A stretch of DNA of 64,000 nt, taken from assembly GCA_010093485.1 (NCBI GenBank), contig MU001500.1:1405478-1469477 (forward strand), given 5' to 3'. This document shows positions 1 to 12,602 of this stretch, piece by piece. A program made the translations under genes and the position numbers. How positions within the stretch are numbered: the first letter of the stretch is position 1; every line of letters begins with the position of its first letter. Origin of the DNA: Karstenula rhodostoma CBS 690.94. Taxonomy: Eukaryota; Ascomycota; Dothideomycetes; Pleosporales; Didymosphaeriaceae. Under the pieces are notes generated by a model, which searched no databases, was not told where the DNA came from, and was given only the letters and a program-made list of their open reading frames with translations.

Positions 1-104
1 TAATATAAAGCTGCTATTATAACTACCTAGTAATAAGGAAATATCTAGAAGTACTATATAGATCTATTAAACGGCTCTAAGGGATAGTACTATTCACGAT
101 AAGA
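1..104 (-). mobile_element. LINE-like 3' end fragment, copy a
   Basis: This is the reverse complement of the sequence just before the poly(A) tract of copy b, starting at the window edge. It shares the block around ctacctagtaataaggaaat with all the other copies. It breaks off at about 104, where copy b begins in the opposite orientation. Confidence 0.6.
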
Positions 105-690
105 GAAGAGGTTAACTTACTAGATAATATATTAGATTTTATAATATATATAATTAGATATATTTAGGTTACTAATAAACTTACTACTAGTATATACTAT
201 ATTATATTTATTACTAAGAATTATTTACTTACTATTATTAGCTATTTTAATAGAGATATAATATAGGTCTCTTTCTATAAGAGCTAGTCTTTATATATAA
301 TACTATAAGTTACTTATTACTAGTAAGTAACCTCTCTTTTATATTTTTTTTTTTAAATTATAATATTATTAATATTTTATAATATTTTTAATATTTCGCG
401 ACTTCTCTATAATTATATATTAGGTATTAGTAAATAAGGAGTATATTACCCTACTAGTATTATATAATATTATAGTATTATAGTATTATAGTATAGTATT
501 ATATAATACTTATATAGGTTAATACTTAGTTAATTAAGTCTAGTACTATAGGTGTCCTTCTTTCTCTCTTATTATAAATAGTACTATTCTTTAGAGCTAT
601 TTAATAGAACTATATAGTATCTTTAGATATTTCCTTATTACTAGGTAGTTATAATAGTAACTTTATATAAAAAAAAAAAAAAAAAAAAAC
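105..690 (+). mobile_element. LINE-like element 3' part with poly(A) tail, copy b
   Basis: About 560 bases match the ends of copies f and g below and finish in a 22-base A run (669-690). A poly(A) end, no terminal inverted repeats and different lengths of copies point to a non-LTR retrotransposon. No reverse transcriptase motif is readable, so the class is an inference. Confidence 0.6.
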
Positions 691-699
691 CTAATAGTT

Positions 700-3610
700 C
701 TACTAAAGAGAAAAGTTAAATATTAATTACTAATTAATATTCTAGCTATATATAGGACTTCTACTTTAGAGATAACTATCTAGTAAGGACTATTATTAAG
801 ATATTTAGTAGTTTTATACTATTTATAAAAATATAGTTTAGTATAATAGTTAAGATTATTAAATTAGATAATAAAAATTTTATAGTAAAAGTAGATATTA
901 AACACTAGTATATAAGCTAAGGTATTAAAATTAAGCCCTTAGTACTAGATATATAAGTCTAAAATAGAGGAGCTAAGTACTTAAAAGGTATAATAAAGGA
1001 AAAAGCCTATATAATATAATTTAATATAAACCTTTTATAGGAAATATAGCCTAAGATTACTAGAGCTATAATATACCTATATAATTAAATACTAAATTAT
1101 AAAAATTACTAGTATTTACTATATAAAGTATTCTTTATAATAGTTACTATTATTAATAGGATAGTAACTTAGCCTTAGAAATTAAATCTAGTATACCTTA
1201 AAATATATAGAAGTAAAGCCTTTACTATAACTAATAATATATAGTATAGAAAAAATAAACTATAAAAACTTAATCTAAAGGTATATATTAGATACCTTAT
1301 AGAATACTAATTAATAAATATCTAGTGTATATAAATTCTATTATTATTAAAAGTAATTAGTATTTATAATATTATATTTAATAAAGATATAGTATTTAAT
1401 AGAATATAAAAAAAGCTTATAGATAACTTTATATATAATACTCTAGAAGAGATCGCGTTATAGGTTAGAACTATAGAGAAACTACCTACTTTAATAACTA
1501 AACTAGAAATAACTTTATTCTATAAAAATAAATTAATTATAATAAGTTATAGTAACTTATAATAATAAAAGGTATTAGAAGAATTACTAGTAAAGAAGTA
1601 TAATAGTACCTATCTATTACTATTAATAATATTACTACTAGCTATACTATTAGTATAACTTATAATATAGAATATATTATTACTAAAAGTATAAATAATA
1701 AATAACTACTACGCCCTTTTTAGTTAGCCTATATATAGACGCTAGGTAAACCTTAGCCGCTTTTTTAGTCCCCCTTTATTTATATATTAGTAAAGTATAA
1801 TATACCTTTTTATCCCCCCTACTTTATTAAGTTACCCTACCTTATAGTAAATTTCTATAATATATATATAGATAACTATATATAGTAGTAAATAGTAGCT
1901 AGTATAAAAATTACGCCCTAGATAGCTATATTTATAGTAGGTATCCTAGTAGGGTATAAAGGCGTATATAAAGGCTATAACCTTAATAAAGTATAAATAA
2001 AATATATACTTATAAAAGGACTAAAGTCTTATTAAAGCTAGCTACTACTACTACTAATAATCTAAACTAAACTTAAGGATTACCTAATAGGGGAATTATT
2101 TTAAAAAGCTAAATATAAATACCTTACTAGCTATTAATAAATAAACTTATAGATAGAAGTATTATAAAGACTAATTAAATAAGTAGGTTACTAAATTCTT
2201 AACTATATATAGGTATATACCTATAAACTTAATAAATACTATTAATTTCTAAAGTATAAGGCTTAACTAGTTATATAAGGAAACTAGTAAAAGGATATTA
2301 CTCTATAAAATACCTATATAATAACCTTAGCTAATTAATTATTTTATATACTTATAGTAATAGCTACTAGGTATAACTTTAAACTAAAATAATATAATAT
2401 AACTAATATATTTATATATATAATACTTAATTAAGAAGTCTATATAAGGATATCTATAGAGTACTAAAAGAGAGGTATAACCTTTAAACTATAGAAGGCC
2501 CTCTATAGACTCTAAATCTTACCTAAGCTATAGTAGAAAGAATTTACTATAATACTTAAAGGTATAGATTTTAATATAATTCTATATAAACTATATTATA
2601 TAATTAAGAATAATATTATTATCTTCTTTTATATAAATAATATTATTATTACTTATTACTAAATAAAAGAGGTAGTAATAACTAAAGTAGTAGAGCTACT
2701 TAAATAAAAATATATTATAACTAAAGGAAATAACCTAGAATAGTTCCTTAATATAGAGGTTATTTAAAAATAAAACTAGTAATTTATATAATTATTATAG
2801 ACCTTATATATTAAAAAGATCTAATAATTAGTAAATAAAACTAATTACTACTATAATATATCTATAGCTAGTATAGAGCTTAAACCTTAAAAAGGTCTAG
2901 CCTTATTATTAGAGATTAATAAGTATTAATAAAAAATTAGATTACTACTATTTATAGTAGTTATAATATAACTAGATATTACTTTTACTATATTAAGACT
3001 AGTCTAGTTTTTATTAAACCTAGGTTAAGTATATTAAAATACTACTAATAAAGTATTATTATACCTCTTAGCTACTAAATATAAAGGTCTATAGCTTAGA
3101 AGTAGATTATACCTCTAGATTACTAGTAATACCTTATTTACTAATAATATAATTAATAGGAAAAGCTTATAGGGCTATATAATTAAGTTATTTAATAGCC
3201 TAATAGTATAGAGGGTAAATAAATAAGATACTATTACTACCTCTATAATAGAGGTAGAACTACTTACCCTATTATAGGTAGCTAAGAAAGCTATCTATAT
3301 TTTAAGATTATTAAAGGACTTTAGAATTATATTACCTAGCTCTATAATTATAATATAATATAATAATTAATAAATAATTTACTTAGTAACTTAGAAAGTA
3401 TTAAAATTCTAGACTAAGTTCTAATATATTAATATCTATAATTACTAGCTATAATAAAAAGTCTCTATAGGAATAATTACTATTAAGTATATTAAATTAG
3501 CTAAAATAATTACTAATAAACTTATAAAGGTACTACTAGTAAATAAATAACTAGACTTCTTTACCTAGCTTAGATTAATTAATATAGAAAATTAAGAGGT
3601 AATAAGTACT
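700..3610 (+). mobile_element. Ty1/copia polyprotein remnant (RIP-inactivated)
   Basis: Translation through the stops gives recognisable copia pol in order. The end of integrase and the following linker lie at about 1,170-1,480. The reverse transcriptase block resembling KALYGLRQSPRLWY lies at about 2,485-2,550. The FFYVDD motif at about 2,623-2,650 now reads FFYINN, which is what G-to-A changes on this strand would give. RNase H with KQDTxTTSTTEAEL lies at about 3,215-3,290, and the terminal region resembling TKLRHVDIHxHWLRQEV lies near 3,415-3,480. A 161-base unit (1,707-1,867) interrupts it between integrase and reverse transcriptase. No LTRs were identified, so this is probably a fragment. 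Confidence 0.82.
1707..1867 (-). mobile_element. ~150-base SINE-like unit, copy 1 (in copia)
   Basis: This unit runs from tactacgccc to the mirror of tattatagaaatttac. It is flanked by a 9-base target duplication, ATAAATAAC (1,698-1,706) and ATAGATAAC (1,868-1,876), which differ at one RIP-type site. It interrupts copia pol. This copy is partly RIP-mutated. Confidence 0.65.
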
Positions 3611-3639
3611 ATACTACTTAAAGAAATCTAAAACTATCT

Positions 3640-5050
3640 TTACTAAGTATTCTAAACTATTACTTATAATCTAGCTTAGATAGCTAGGGAGTACTAAACT
3701 AAAGGGGTATATTAGATTATATATATATATTATTACCTATAATATAGTCTACTTACTATTATAATAAATTATAATAACTACTAGTAATAATAGGTAGTAA
3801 GTATAAAAAAGAGAGACTAGAATATTTTATACTATTATAACTAGTATAGGGTACTAAGGTACTATTTAAGGATATATCTTAGCTAGACTTAAAATAATAA
3901 TTAATAACTATAATTTATATAATTATATAATATATAACTAATCTATTTTTATCTATAGTTTATAGTAATCTATTATTATTTATAGTAAATCTAATAACTA
4001 TAGATATAAGCTAGTTACTTATTAGAATCTAAGGGATATAGAAAGTATTTCTACTAGAGCCTAAAATAAAGCTTAGAAAATAAAGGAACTTTATAAAGTC
4101 CTATAGAAAAGAATTACCTATAGAGCCCTTATAGTATCTAAGAATATAAATAAGTAAAGAATTAAAGGACTAATCTTTAAAAAAGGGGATAAAGTTTTCC
4201 TATTATAAAAAAATTTAAAGATAAAATAATTAAGTAAAAAACTAAATTATCTTTAGATAGGACCTTTTAAAATTTAAGAAATAAAGAGACTAGTTATAAC
4301 TAAGCTACTTCTACTAATAGATATAAAGATATATTCTACTTTTTATAAATTATTTTTAGAACTAGTATCTCTAAATACTCTAATTAAAACCTAACTAGAG
4401 TTAGAAGATAATAAGTATAAGATTAAAGTAATTAAGAACCTATAAATAAATAAGGGTTAGTAAAAATACCTAGTTAAATAGAAAGGATAGCTAGAATAAT
4501 ATAATATTTAGGAACTAAAAGAAAATCTTATAAACTATAAATTACTAATATTAGAGTACTACTAATAATACCTAAAGAACTAATATTAGAAAAAGTAGAG
4601 AGAAATTTAGAAAAATTAAAAAAGTAAAGGAAGTTAGCCTATAATTATTAACTATAGTTAGTAGATAAGAATAAAAATAATAATAATCTATAAATATTAT
4701 TAGAAGCTATACCTATATTATAGAGATTTACTATAATATAGGGTAACTTAATAAAGTAGAGGGGATAAAAAGGTATATTATACTTTACTAATATATAAAT
4801 AAAGGGAGACTAAAAAAGTGGCTAAGGCTTACCTAGTATCTATATATAAACTAACTAAAAAGGGCGTAACTATATCTATTATAATAGGAAAACCCTCCTT
4901 TTATAAATAATTAATAGTATTAATTATCTAAAAGTTATAATAAGTATAGGAATACTTTTTTTACTTCTACCTTAGTAAGTACTAGTTTAAGATAAGCTAC
5001 CTTAGTATATACCTATAATAGTACTAGGTAAGCCTTTTTTTTTTTAAACT
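3640..5050 (+). mobile_element. Ty3/gypsy fragment: integrase C-terminus and chromodomain
   Basis: Reading through stops shows KGDKVFLL at about 4,175-4,205, then SKKLxYLxIGPFKI and STFYKLFLEL. A chromodomain-like YLVKWKG block follows at about 4,420-4,560. This order is typical of chromovirus-type gypsy integrase ends. The 5' side joins the copia remnant near 3,620. Upstream pol domains are not present here, so it is a truncated copy. The 154-base unit at 4,716-4,869 sits just after the chromodomain. Confidence 0.72.
4716..4869 (+). mobile_element. ~150-base SINE-like unit, copy 2 (in gypsy)
   Basis: The unit starts tattatagagatttac and ends aaaagggcgta. It is flanked by CTATACCTA (4,707-4,715) and CTATATCTA (4,870-4,878), a 9-base duplication with one RIP-type difference. 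It is heavily RIP-mutated compared with copies 3 and 4. Confidence 0.65.
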
Positions 5051-5939
5051 AGATTTACTACTATATATCCTTAGGTACCTATAAACTATACTCTTTATAA
5101 ATAAAAATATAACTAGTATAGTAATTAAAAATAGTATCTATAAAGTACTATAGCTTTAACTTCTAATACTACTTATAGCCTAGTAAATCTATTATTTCTA
5201 AACTATTTAATTTAATATTTAGTATATAAGTATAATAGGATTAGATAGATAAATAGAAAGCTCTTAGTATAGTTAAAAAGATAAAAGAAATCTAGAAAAG
5301 AATATAATATAAGTATACTTTAAAAAGGACTTACCTTTATATACTAGCCTAAAGTAGGGATAATACTACTATATAAAAACTATACTATAGGAATTACTAT
5401 AGAATATTAAGATAATAACCCTAAATAGGGTAGTAATATTATAAGTATAAATATATATAATAGAATATTAATAGAAGATAATATAATAGGAAATAATACT
5501 AATAGTAAAGAATAAAATATTACTTTTTAGAATTACTAAAAACTAATATTATATAATAAAGTCCTATATATATAAGAAACTTTAGGGATATTAAGGCCTT
5601 AGTAGGATAATAAAAAAGTCCTATATTATAAGAAAGTTCTAAGAACTATAGGAAGTCTAGGGACTATAGTAAAATACTAAAATATTAAAGAATTAAAAGA
5701 CTAGTATATAATTTAGAAAGATCTCTATATAGTTTCTATTTTTTATAGTTAACTTAAAATATTACTTAGAAGTAGTTTACTTTTATATCTAAATTAAAAT
5801 ATTTTATATCTATATAAATACTTAGTCTTCTTTTAATATTATTATATTATATATTATTATAGTATAGGATATTTACCTATCTTTTAGTATAGCCTCTATT
5901 ATATTTTATTCCTTAAATAATCCTTAAGGTATAGACTTT

Positions 5940-6790
5940 AATTAGGTATATAGGAAACCCCTTATAATATCTCTATAAGGTAAGTAGGTATTATTATAGT
6001 TATTTATTATAGTTTTTTATTACTAATTAAAGTAATATAGCTCTATACTATCTATATTACTATTAATTACTTACTATAATATTTTAAGCACTATATCCTT
6101 ATATAAAAGAATAAGGAGCTAAAGAAGTACCTTTCTATTATACACGATATAAAGACTTAATAGAATTTAATATATAATATATATATATATATATATACTA
6201 TTTACCTTTAGAACTATATTAATAAATAGCTCTAAACTAAAATTATATAAAAGACTAGCTTAAATATTTCTAATTTAGAAAGTAGTAAGATTTCTAAAGT
6301 AGATTTCTATAATCTTAAATAACTCTAGCTATTAGTAACTAAGTAGTATTATCTTAATCTTATTATAAAGATATATAAGAACTTTAAGGATATAACTATA
6401 TTTTTTAACTAGGATTAATAGCCTTAGATTTTATATATCTAGCTTATATATAACTATTTTTTTAACTTCCTTAATAAGATAATAGATAACTTAGGTAAGA
6501 ATTAGAATAATAGAGGGGGGATAACTTAGCCTAATATTATAAAAGCTATAGCTAAAAGGGGTTAAATAAAACTATTAAAATACTATATAAGGATAAAAGG
6601 TAAATATAAATACCTATTTAACTATATAATAATACTAGATTTAAATTAGAAGTTTACTATATATAAGGTATATTATTATAGCCTTTTATTATATAAATAT
6701 TCTAACTATTTATATAGAATAAGATATAGGAGGTTTAAGATAAATATATATACTAATAAAAGCTTCTTAAATATCTTAACTACTATAATT
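5940..6790 (+). mobile_element. hAT transposase C-terminal remnant
   Basis: This stretch is closely similar to 28,690-29,490, which continues a recognisable hAT transposase. Through the stops it shows the region before the dimerisation domain, including a block like VLDPRYK (here ILDLNxKFTIYK) near 6,640. It ends where the 1.09 kb repeat begins at 6,795. Confidence 0.6.
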
Positions 6791-6794
6791 CTTA

Positions 6795-7885
6795 TTAGGA
6801 TTCTAGTATAAGTAATATAGCTTTAACTTTAGAGATAGGTAAAGGGTATAATATTAGATAAATAAATTACTACTAGATTCCTCTATTAGTATTTATAGCT
6901 ATATACCCCTTACTATTATATAACTTCTCTAACTAGGTATAAAATACCTCTAGTTATAATATTATCCTCCCTTAAGGGGTATTTTTATTTTAAGGGTATT
7001 AAGTTTTACTAATAGTATACTCTATAGGTCTATTAAGATCTAGTAGAGTTAAATAGAGCTACTTAGATATAAATAAATATTAATAAACTTAAACTTAACT
7101 CTTTAGTTATATAATATTAATAAATAGTAATATATTTATTTTATATTTAAGCTACTAAAATTATAGCTAGTTTTTACTTATAGCTTTTACTTAGTATATA
7201 TATAGGCCCGCGCTAGTAGGCTATTTAATATAATAAGTTATAGGTCTTAGTATAACTACCCTACTAGAAATATTATATACTAGTAAAATAAATCTAATTA
7301 GATAGTTTATTCTTTTTAATTAGATAGGTTTTACTAACTCTACTATTTTACTACTACTTAATTAAGCTAATACTTATAGACTTCCTTATTTAGCTATTTA
7401 TAGGGCTATAGTATTTATAAGTTTTTATTTACTATAAGTATTTTTTAATTAATTAGACTTTAAATAGTACTACCTAGTACTAATTAGTATAAGTAAAACT
7501 ACTCTAACCTCTATTAGCTTCTATTAGTAATAATCTTTAATACTTAATTTTTTCTAATAGTATTTAACTTTATCTAGTATTATCTAAACCTATTTAGTAT
7601 TATTAGACTATACTAAAATCTATTTAACTATATTTTCCCTTACTATATATACTATAGCTTATATAAATAATAAGACTAATAATATTTTTTTAATATATAT
7701 AAACTATATAATATATATAGTTAAAGAAATAGATAATAAAATCGATATAGAGACTTTACTTCTAGTTTATTACTTTTTAACTTCTAGTACTAACTAGTTA
7801 AAGTTCCACTATACTAATTAGATAGAAGATAAGTACTAGATAGCCTATAAATACTACTTTATAAAGAACTAAAAGAATTATATTA
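6795..7885 (+). repeat. 1.09 kb LTR-like repeat, first tandem copy
   Basis: The copy begins attctagtataagtaatat and is repeated almost exactly at 7,888. A third, reversed copy lies at 30,526-31,345. The first ~150 bases also occur alone at 18,089-18,242. Because the second copy leads straight into an internal region that is repeated elsewhere with the same neighbour, I read it as an LTR. Two in direct succession suggest an LTR-LTR recombination product or a tandem duplication. Confidence 0.6.
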
Positions 7886-7887
7886 GA

Positions 7888-8970
7888 ATTCTAGTATAAA
7901 TAATATAGCTTTAACTTTAGAAATAGGTAAAGGGTATTATATTAGATAAATAAATTACTACTAGATCCCTCTATTAGTATTTATAGCTATATACCCCTTA
8001 CTATTATATAACTTCTTTAGCTAGATATAAGGTACCTCTAGTTATAATATTATCCTTCCTTAAGGGGTATTTTTATTTTAAAAGTATTAAGTTTTACTAA
8101 TAGTATATTTTATAGGTTTATTAGAACCTAATAGAGCTAGATAGAACTACTTAAATATAAGTAGATATTAATAAACTTAAACTTAACTCTTTAGTTATAT
8201 AATATTAATAGGTAGTAATATATTTATTCTATATTTAAATTATTAAAGTTATAGCTAGCTTTTACTTATACCTCTTACTTAGTATATAGGCCCGCGCTAG
8301 TAGACTATATAATATAATAAATTATAGGTCTTAATATAACTATCTTACTAGAAATATTATATACTTATAAAATAAACCTAATTAGATAGTTTATACTTTT
8401 TAATTAAATAGGTTTTACTAACTTTACTATTTTATTACTACTTAACTAAGTTAATATTTATAGACTTTCTTATCTAACTACTTATAGGGCTATAGTATCT
8501 ACTAGTTTTTAACTACTATAAATATTTTCTAATTAATTAGGTTTTAAATAATACTACCTAGTACTAACTAGTATAAGTAGAACTACTTTAACCCCTATTA
8601 GCTTTTATTAGTAATAATCTTTAATACTTAACTTTTTCTAATAGTATTTAACTTTATTTAGTATTATTTAGATCTATCTAGTACTATAAAACTATATTAA
8701 AACCTATTTAACTATATTTTCCCTTACTATATATACTATAGCTTATATAAATAATAAAATTAATAATACTTTCTTAATATATATAGGCTATATAATATAT
8801 ATAGTTAAAGAGATAAATAATAGAATAGATATAGAGACTCTACTTCTAGTTTATTATTTTCTAATTTCTAGTACTAACTAGCTAAAGTTCTACTATACTA
8901 GTTAGATAGGAGATAAATACTAGATAGCCTATAAGTACTACTTTATAAAAAACTAAAAAGATTACTATTT
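7888..8970 (+). repeat. 1.09 kb LTR-like repeat, second tandem copy
   Basis: This is the second copy of the unit at 6,795, with the offset close to 1,093 bases. It differs mostly by C/T and G/A changes, as expected from RIP. Its right end flows into the arm at 8,970. Confidence 0.65.
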
Positions 8971-10868
8971 AGTATATTCCTTTTTTAGTAATTTTAATCT
9001 AATAAATATTACTTAGCTTTATTTAGTATAAGCTAGCCTTTTTTAAACCTAATAGACTTTAGTTTAGTCTAGTAGAAAAGGATATATCTAAATAGATATA
9101 TAAGGCCTATATCTAGCTTAATTAAATAGTATTAGTTACTCTTATAACTAAAGAACTTCTATATTATAAGGATATATAGATTATAATTATAAATAGTATA
9201 AATATTAACTTTTATAATATATTCTAGGCCTAGTTAACTATTATTTATAATAATAATAAGTATTAGAATTTTTATAACTAGTATAGGTACTTATTAGATA
9301 TCTAGAATTATACTAAGACTAAAATAACTCTAACTAACTTACTATTTAACTTAGCTAAATATACTTAAACTATTATTAAAAAGGATAGTTATACTAAATA
9401 CTTTTAATTTTATAATAGAACTATAACTCTAGCTAATTATTATATATAATTTAGTATTACTAAGTATAAGTAGGACTATTCTAATAATAAAATATATTAT
9501 AAAGAGAAGGTTTATAATACCTACTACTTCTTTAGTACTAGTAACTTCCTAAAGAAGGTAATATATTCCTTTAAAATTAAAAAGTCTTAAACTAAACCTA
9601 TTAGGCACTAACTAGTATAGGTTTTTAGAGAGATTTACTAAAATATACTAACTAATTTTAAAAAGTTTTACTAGACTCTAACTAGTATTATTTAAACTAT
9701 TTAGAATTTATTAATTTATACTTTAGTTACTTTATTATATTCTATTAAAGATATTTATAAAATTAAATTAAAAGCTAAGTTTAAAAAGATTATAGATAAA
9801 TATTCCCTAATTTATAAGGGTAATTCCTATACTTATATTACTAGAAAGGATAAGTATTACTCTAATACTTATAAGTAGATTACTAAGGAGTTATTTAAAG
9901 AGTTAAATATATATTACTATATTTATTATTATTTTAAAATTAAATATAATATTACTTAAATAGAGTTAAACTAGTATTAGGTATATACTAATATTACTAA
10001 GACTAAGAAAATTCTTACTAGTAAAGACTAGTATAAAAAGGTCTTATTAGCCCTACTTATTATTATTAGGCCCTATTTAGGCCTAATAGTCTAAAGGTAG
10101 ATTTAGTATAGTAAAAGTATAATAGATATATAGTAATTTTTTTAATTAGTTTCTTTTTATAACTTTTATACTAGTTTTCTTTAGTCTCTTACTATAATTT
10201 TTATATAGATAATACTTACTTCTATATACTTAGTATTAGTAAAAGCTATTTAATATAAAGTAACTTAAATTAGTCCTATTATTCTCCCTCTAGAGGTAAG
10301 TAATATAAATAAAATTAATTATTTTATATTTTTTTATTCTTCTATAACTTATTCTTAATAAGTAAAAAAATCTTATATTTAGAAGTTTTTTATAATTTAT
10401 CCCCTACTAAAATACCCTTACTTAGTAAGGTATTATTTACTACTAAACTCCTAGTAAAAGATATATAAAGACTTTAAAAAAATAAAAAAGTAAATAGCCC
10501 TATTATAGGTTATATATATTTATTTTTTAAATAATATACTTTATTAATATTAGAACTAATTAAAAAGGGTTAATTTAGACTAACTAGATCTAAATATTAC
10601 TAAATAGGATTTTATTCTTATTTACTTCCCTTTTTTTTTAGAGGTTACCTTTAACTTTACTTAGTTTATAGTTTAATTATTAATATAGATCTTTTTAGAG
10701 AAATCTTTAATTTCTTTAAATACTTTTTTAATATATTACTACTTATTAAAATATTTAGTTTCTAAGAGTTCTTTTTATTATTATATTTTAACTATTTAAT
10801 TAGATATTTCTATTACTTACCTACTCTTTATTACCTATTAACTATTTAGTTAATATTATAGATATTAT
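8970..10868 (+). mobile_element. Internal region of the LTR-like element, arm 1
   Basis: About 1.9 kb here is repeated in reverse orientation at 18,243-20,130, forming a very large inverted repeat around the gypsy element. The translation through stops is lysine- and asparagine-rich and I do not recognise a protein family. Confidence 0.6.
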
Positions 10869-11304
10869 CCCTAAAATAGTATAAAGTATCCCTAATTAGA
10901 CCTTATAAGTATAGATTATCTATATAGGGTTAGTATAACTCTAATAAGGATAGATAGAATACTAAATAAATCTTACTAAGTTATAGTAAATTAATTTAGT
11001 AAGTAGTTAGTAGTAAGCTAATATATTCTTTAACTACTTTAGGTTTTAGAAATTTCTAATCTAGTTTCTTACTTAGCCTTATTAACTTTATATACTAATT
11101 TAATATCTATACTTTATTACTTATTTTTAGTTCTAGCTTAAGCCTTTTTTTATTCTAAAGAGCTTTCTAGTACTTCTAAATAGTTTCTAGCTTTTACTAT
11201 ATATTTATATAAATCTAGAGGAGCTTTAAGGTAATTATAAATTCTTTAGGACTTTTACTATTACCTAGTAGTTATTTAGGCTAATTAGAATTAAATAGGT
11301 TATA

Positions 11305-11452
11305 TATTGTAGAGATTCACTATAAGGTAGGGTGGCTTAATGAAGTAGGGGGGATAAGAAGGTGTTGTGCTTTGCCAATGCGTAAAGGGACCAAAAAAGC
11401 GGCTAAGGCGCGCCCAGCGTCTGTGCGCAGGCTAACCAAAAGGGGCGTAGCG
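11305..11452 (+). mobile_element. ~150-base SINE-like unit, copy 3 (nearly RIP-free, in gypsy integrase)
   Basis: This GC-richer island starts tattgtagagattcac and ends aaaaggggcgtagcg. It interrupts the gypsy integrase frame. The 10-base sequence ATAGGTTATA flanks it at 11,295-11,304 and 11,453-11,462. It still contains many CpA, TpG and CpG sites, so it escaped most of the RIP that hit its surroundings. Confidence 0.75.
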
Positions 11453-12602
11453 ATAGGTTATACCTAAAATAAACTTAATAGGAAGTATATCTAGTAGATA
11501 TATATTTATTATTATTATATATAAACTTTACTAAAGAGATCTATATAGTCTAATTATCCTATTTTAGAGAATAAAAGATTTAAAGATACTATTTTAGTAT
11601 CTAGTTTTATTACTTAGTCTACCTATTTATTTATAGGTAGAAAGTTAATATTAAAATATACTAAGAGTTTAGATAATAGTAAAAAGTATTCTAATATTTT
11701 AATTTTATTACTAGACCTCTATTTAATAGTATAGTTTCTAGATTTCTATAGAGTTTAATAATTTTATAAATCTAAGCCTAAGCTAAATTAATACTATTCT
11801 AGTCTATCCTTATAGATATATAATAAGCTATCTTTAAAAAATAGTTAATAATAACTAAGATTATATTATATATAAGTCTAGTAAAGTAATTTAGAAATAG
11901 ATTAGTAATAAAATCTATTATAATATACTACTATAGTTAATTTAGAATAGATAGAGACCTAAGAAGGCTATATAGTTTATATTTTTTTAAATTTATCTAC
12001 TAATACTATTTATAGTTATAGATATAGTTAGATATATTTTTAGCTATTTTAGTCTAATAATATTTTTACTATATATACTCTAATATATAAGATATACTAA
12101 AGTATCTAGAAAATAGGCTATTATAGTAGCTTTTAATTATATCTATTTACTCTAGGGGTATTTTAAGCTATATAGGGCTAGACTATTTTAAGTAGGGCTA
12201 ATTTAAACTACTTTATATCTACTTATCCTTATTATTATCTAATAATTCTAAACTCTCTACTTTAAGCTTTTTTTAATCCTTAAATAGTAAAGACTTATCT
12301 AGAGTTTCCTTATCTATTTTATAGAAATATTAAATCTAAATCTCTAGCTTTTAATTTTATTCTTAATAACTATATATATAAGTAGTAACTACTAAAATAA
12401 GTAACTTATTAATATTTTACTTAGATAATACTTTAGTAAGTAGCTTAATAAAGGCTTTATTATTGTTATACTTTAGTTTTTAAGTTATAAATATATAATC
12501 TAGGCGATAGAATAGCCTATCTACTAGATTAGTTAACCTAGTTTAATATATTATTATAAAATTATACTTAGAAAGGGTTAAATAAGACTAAATATAATAT
12601 AT

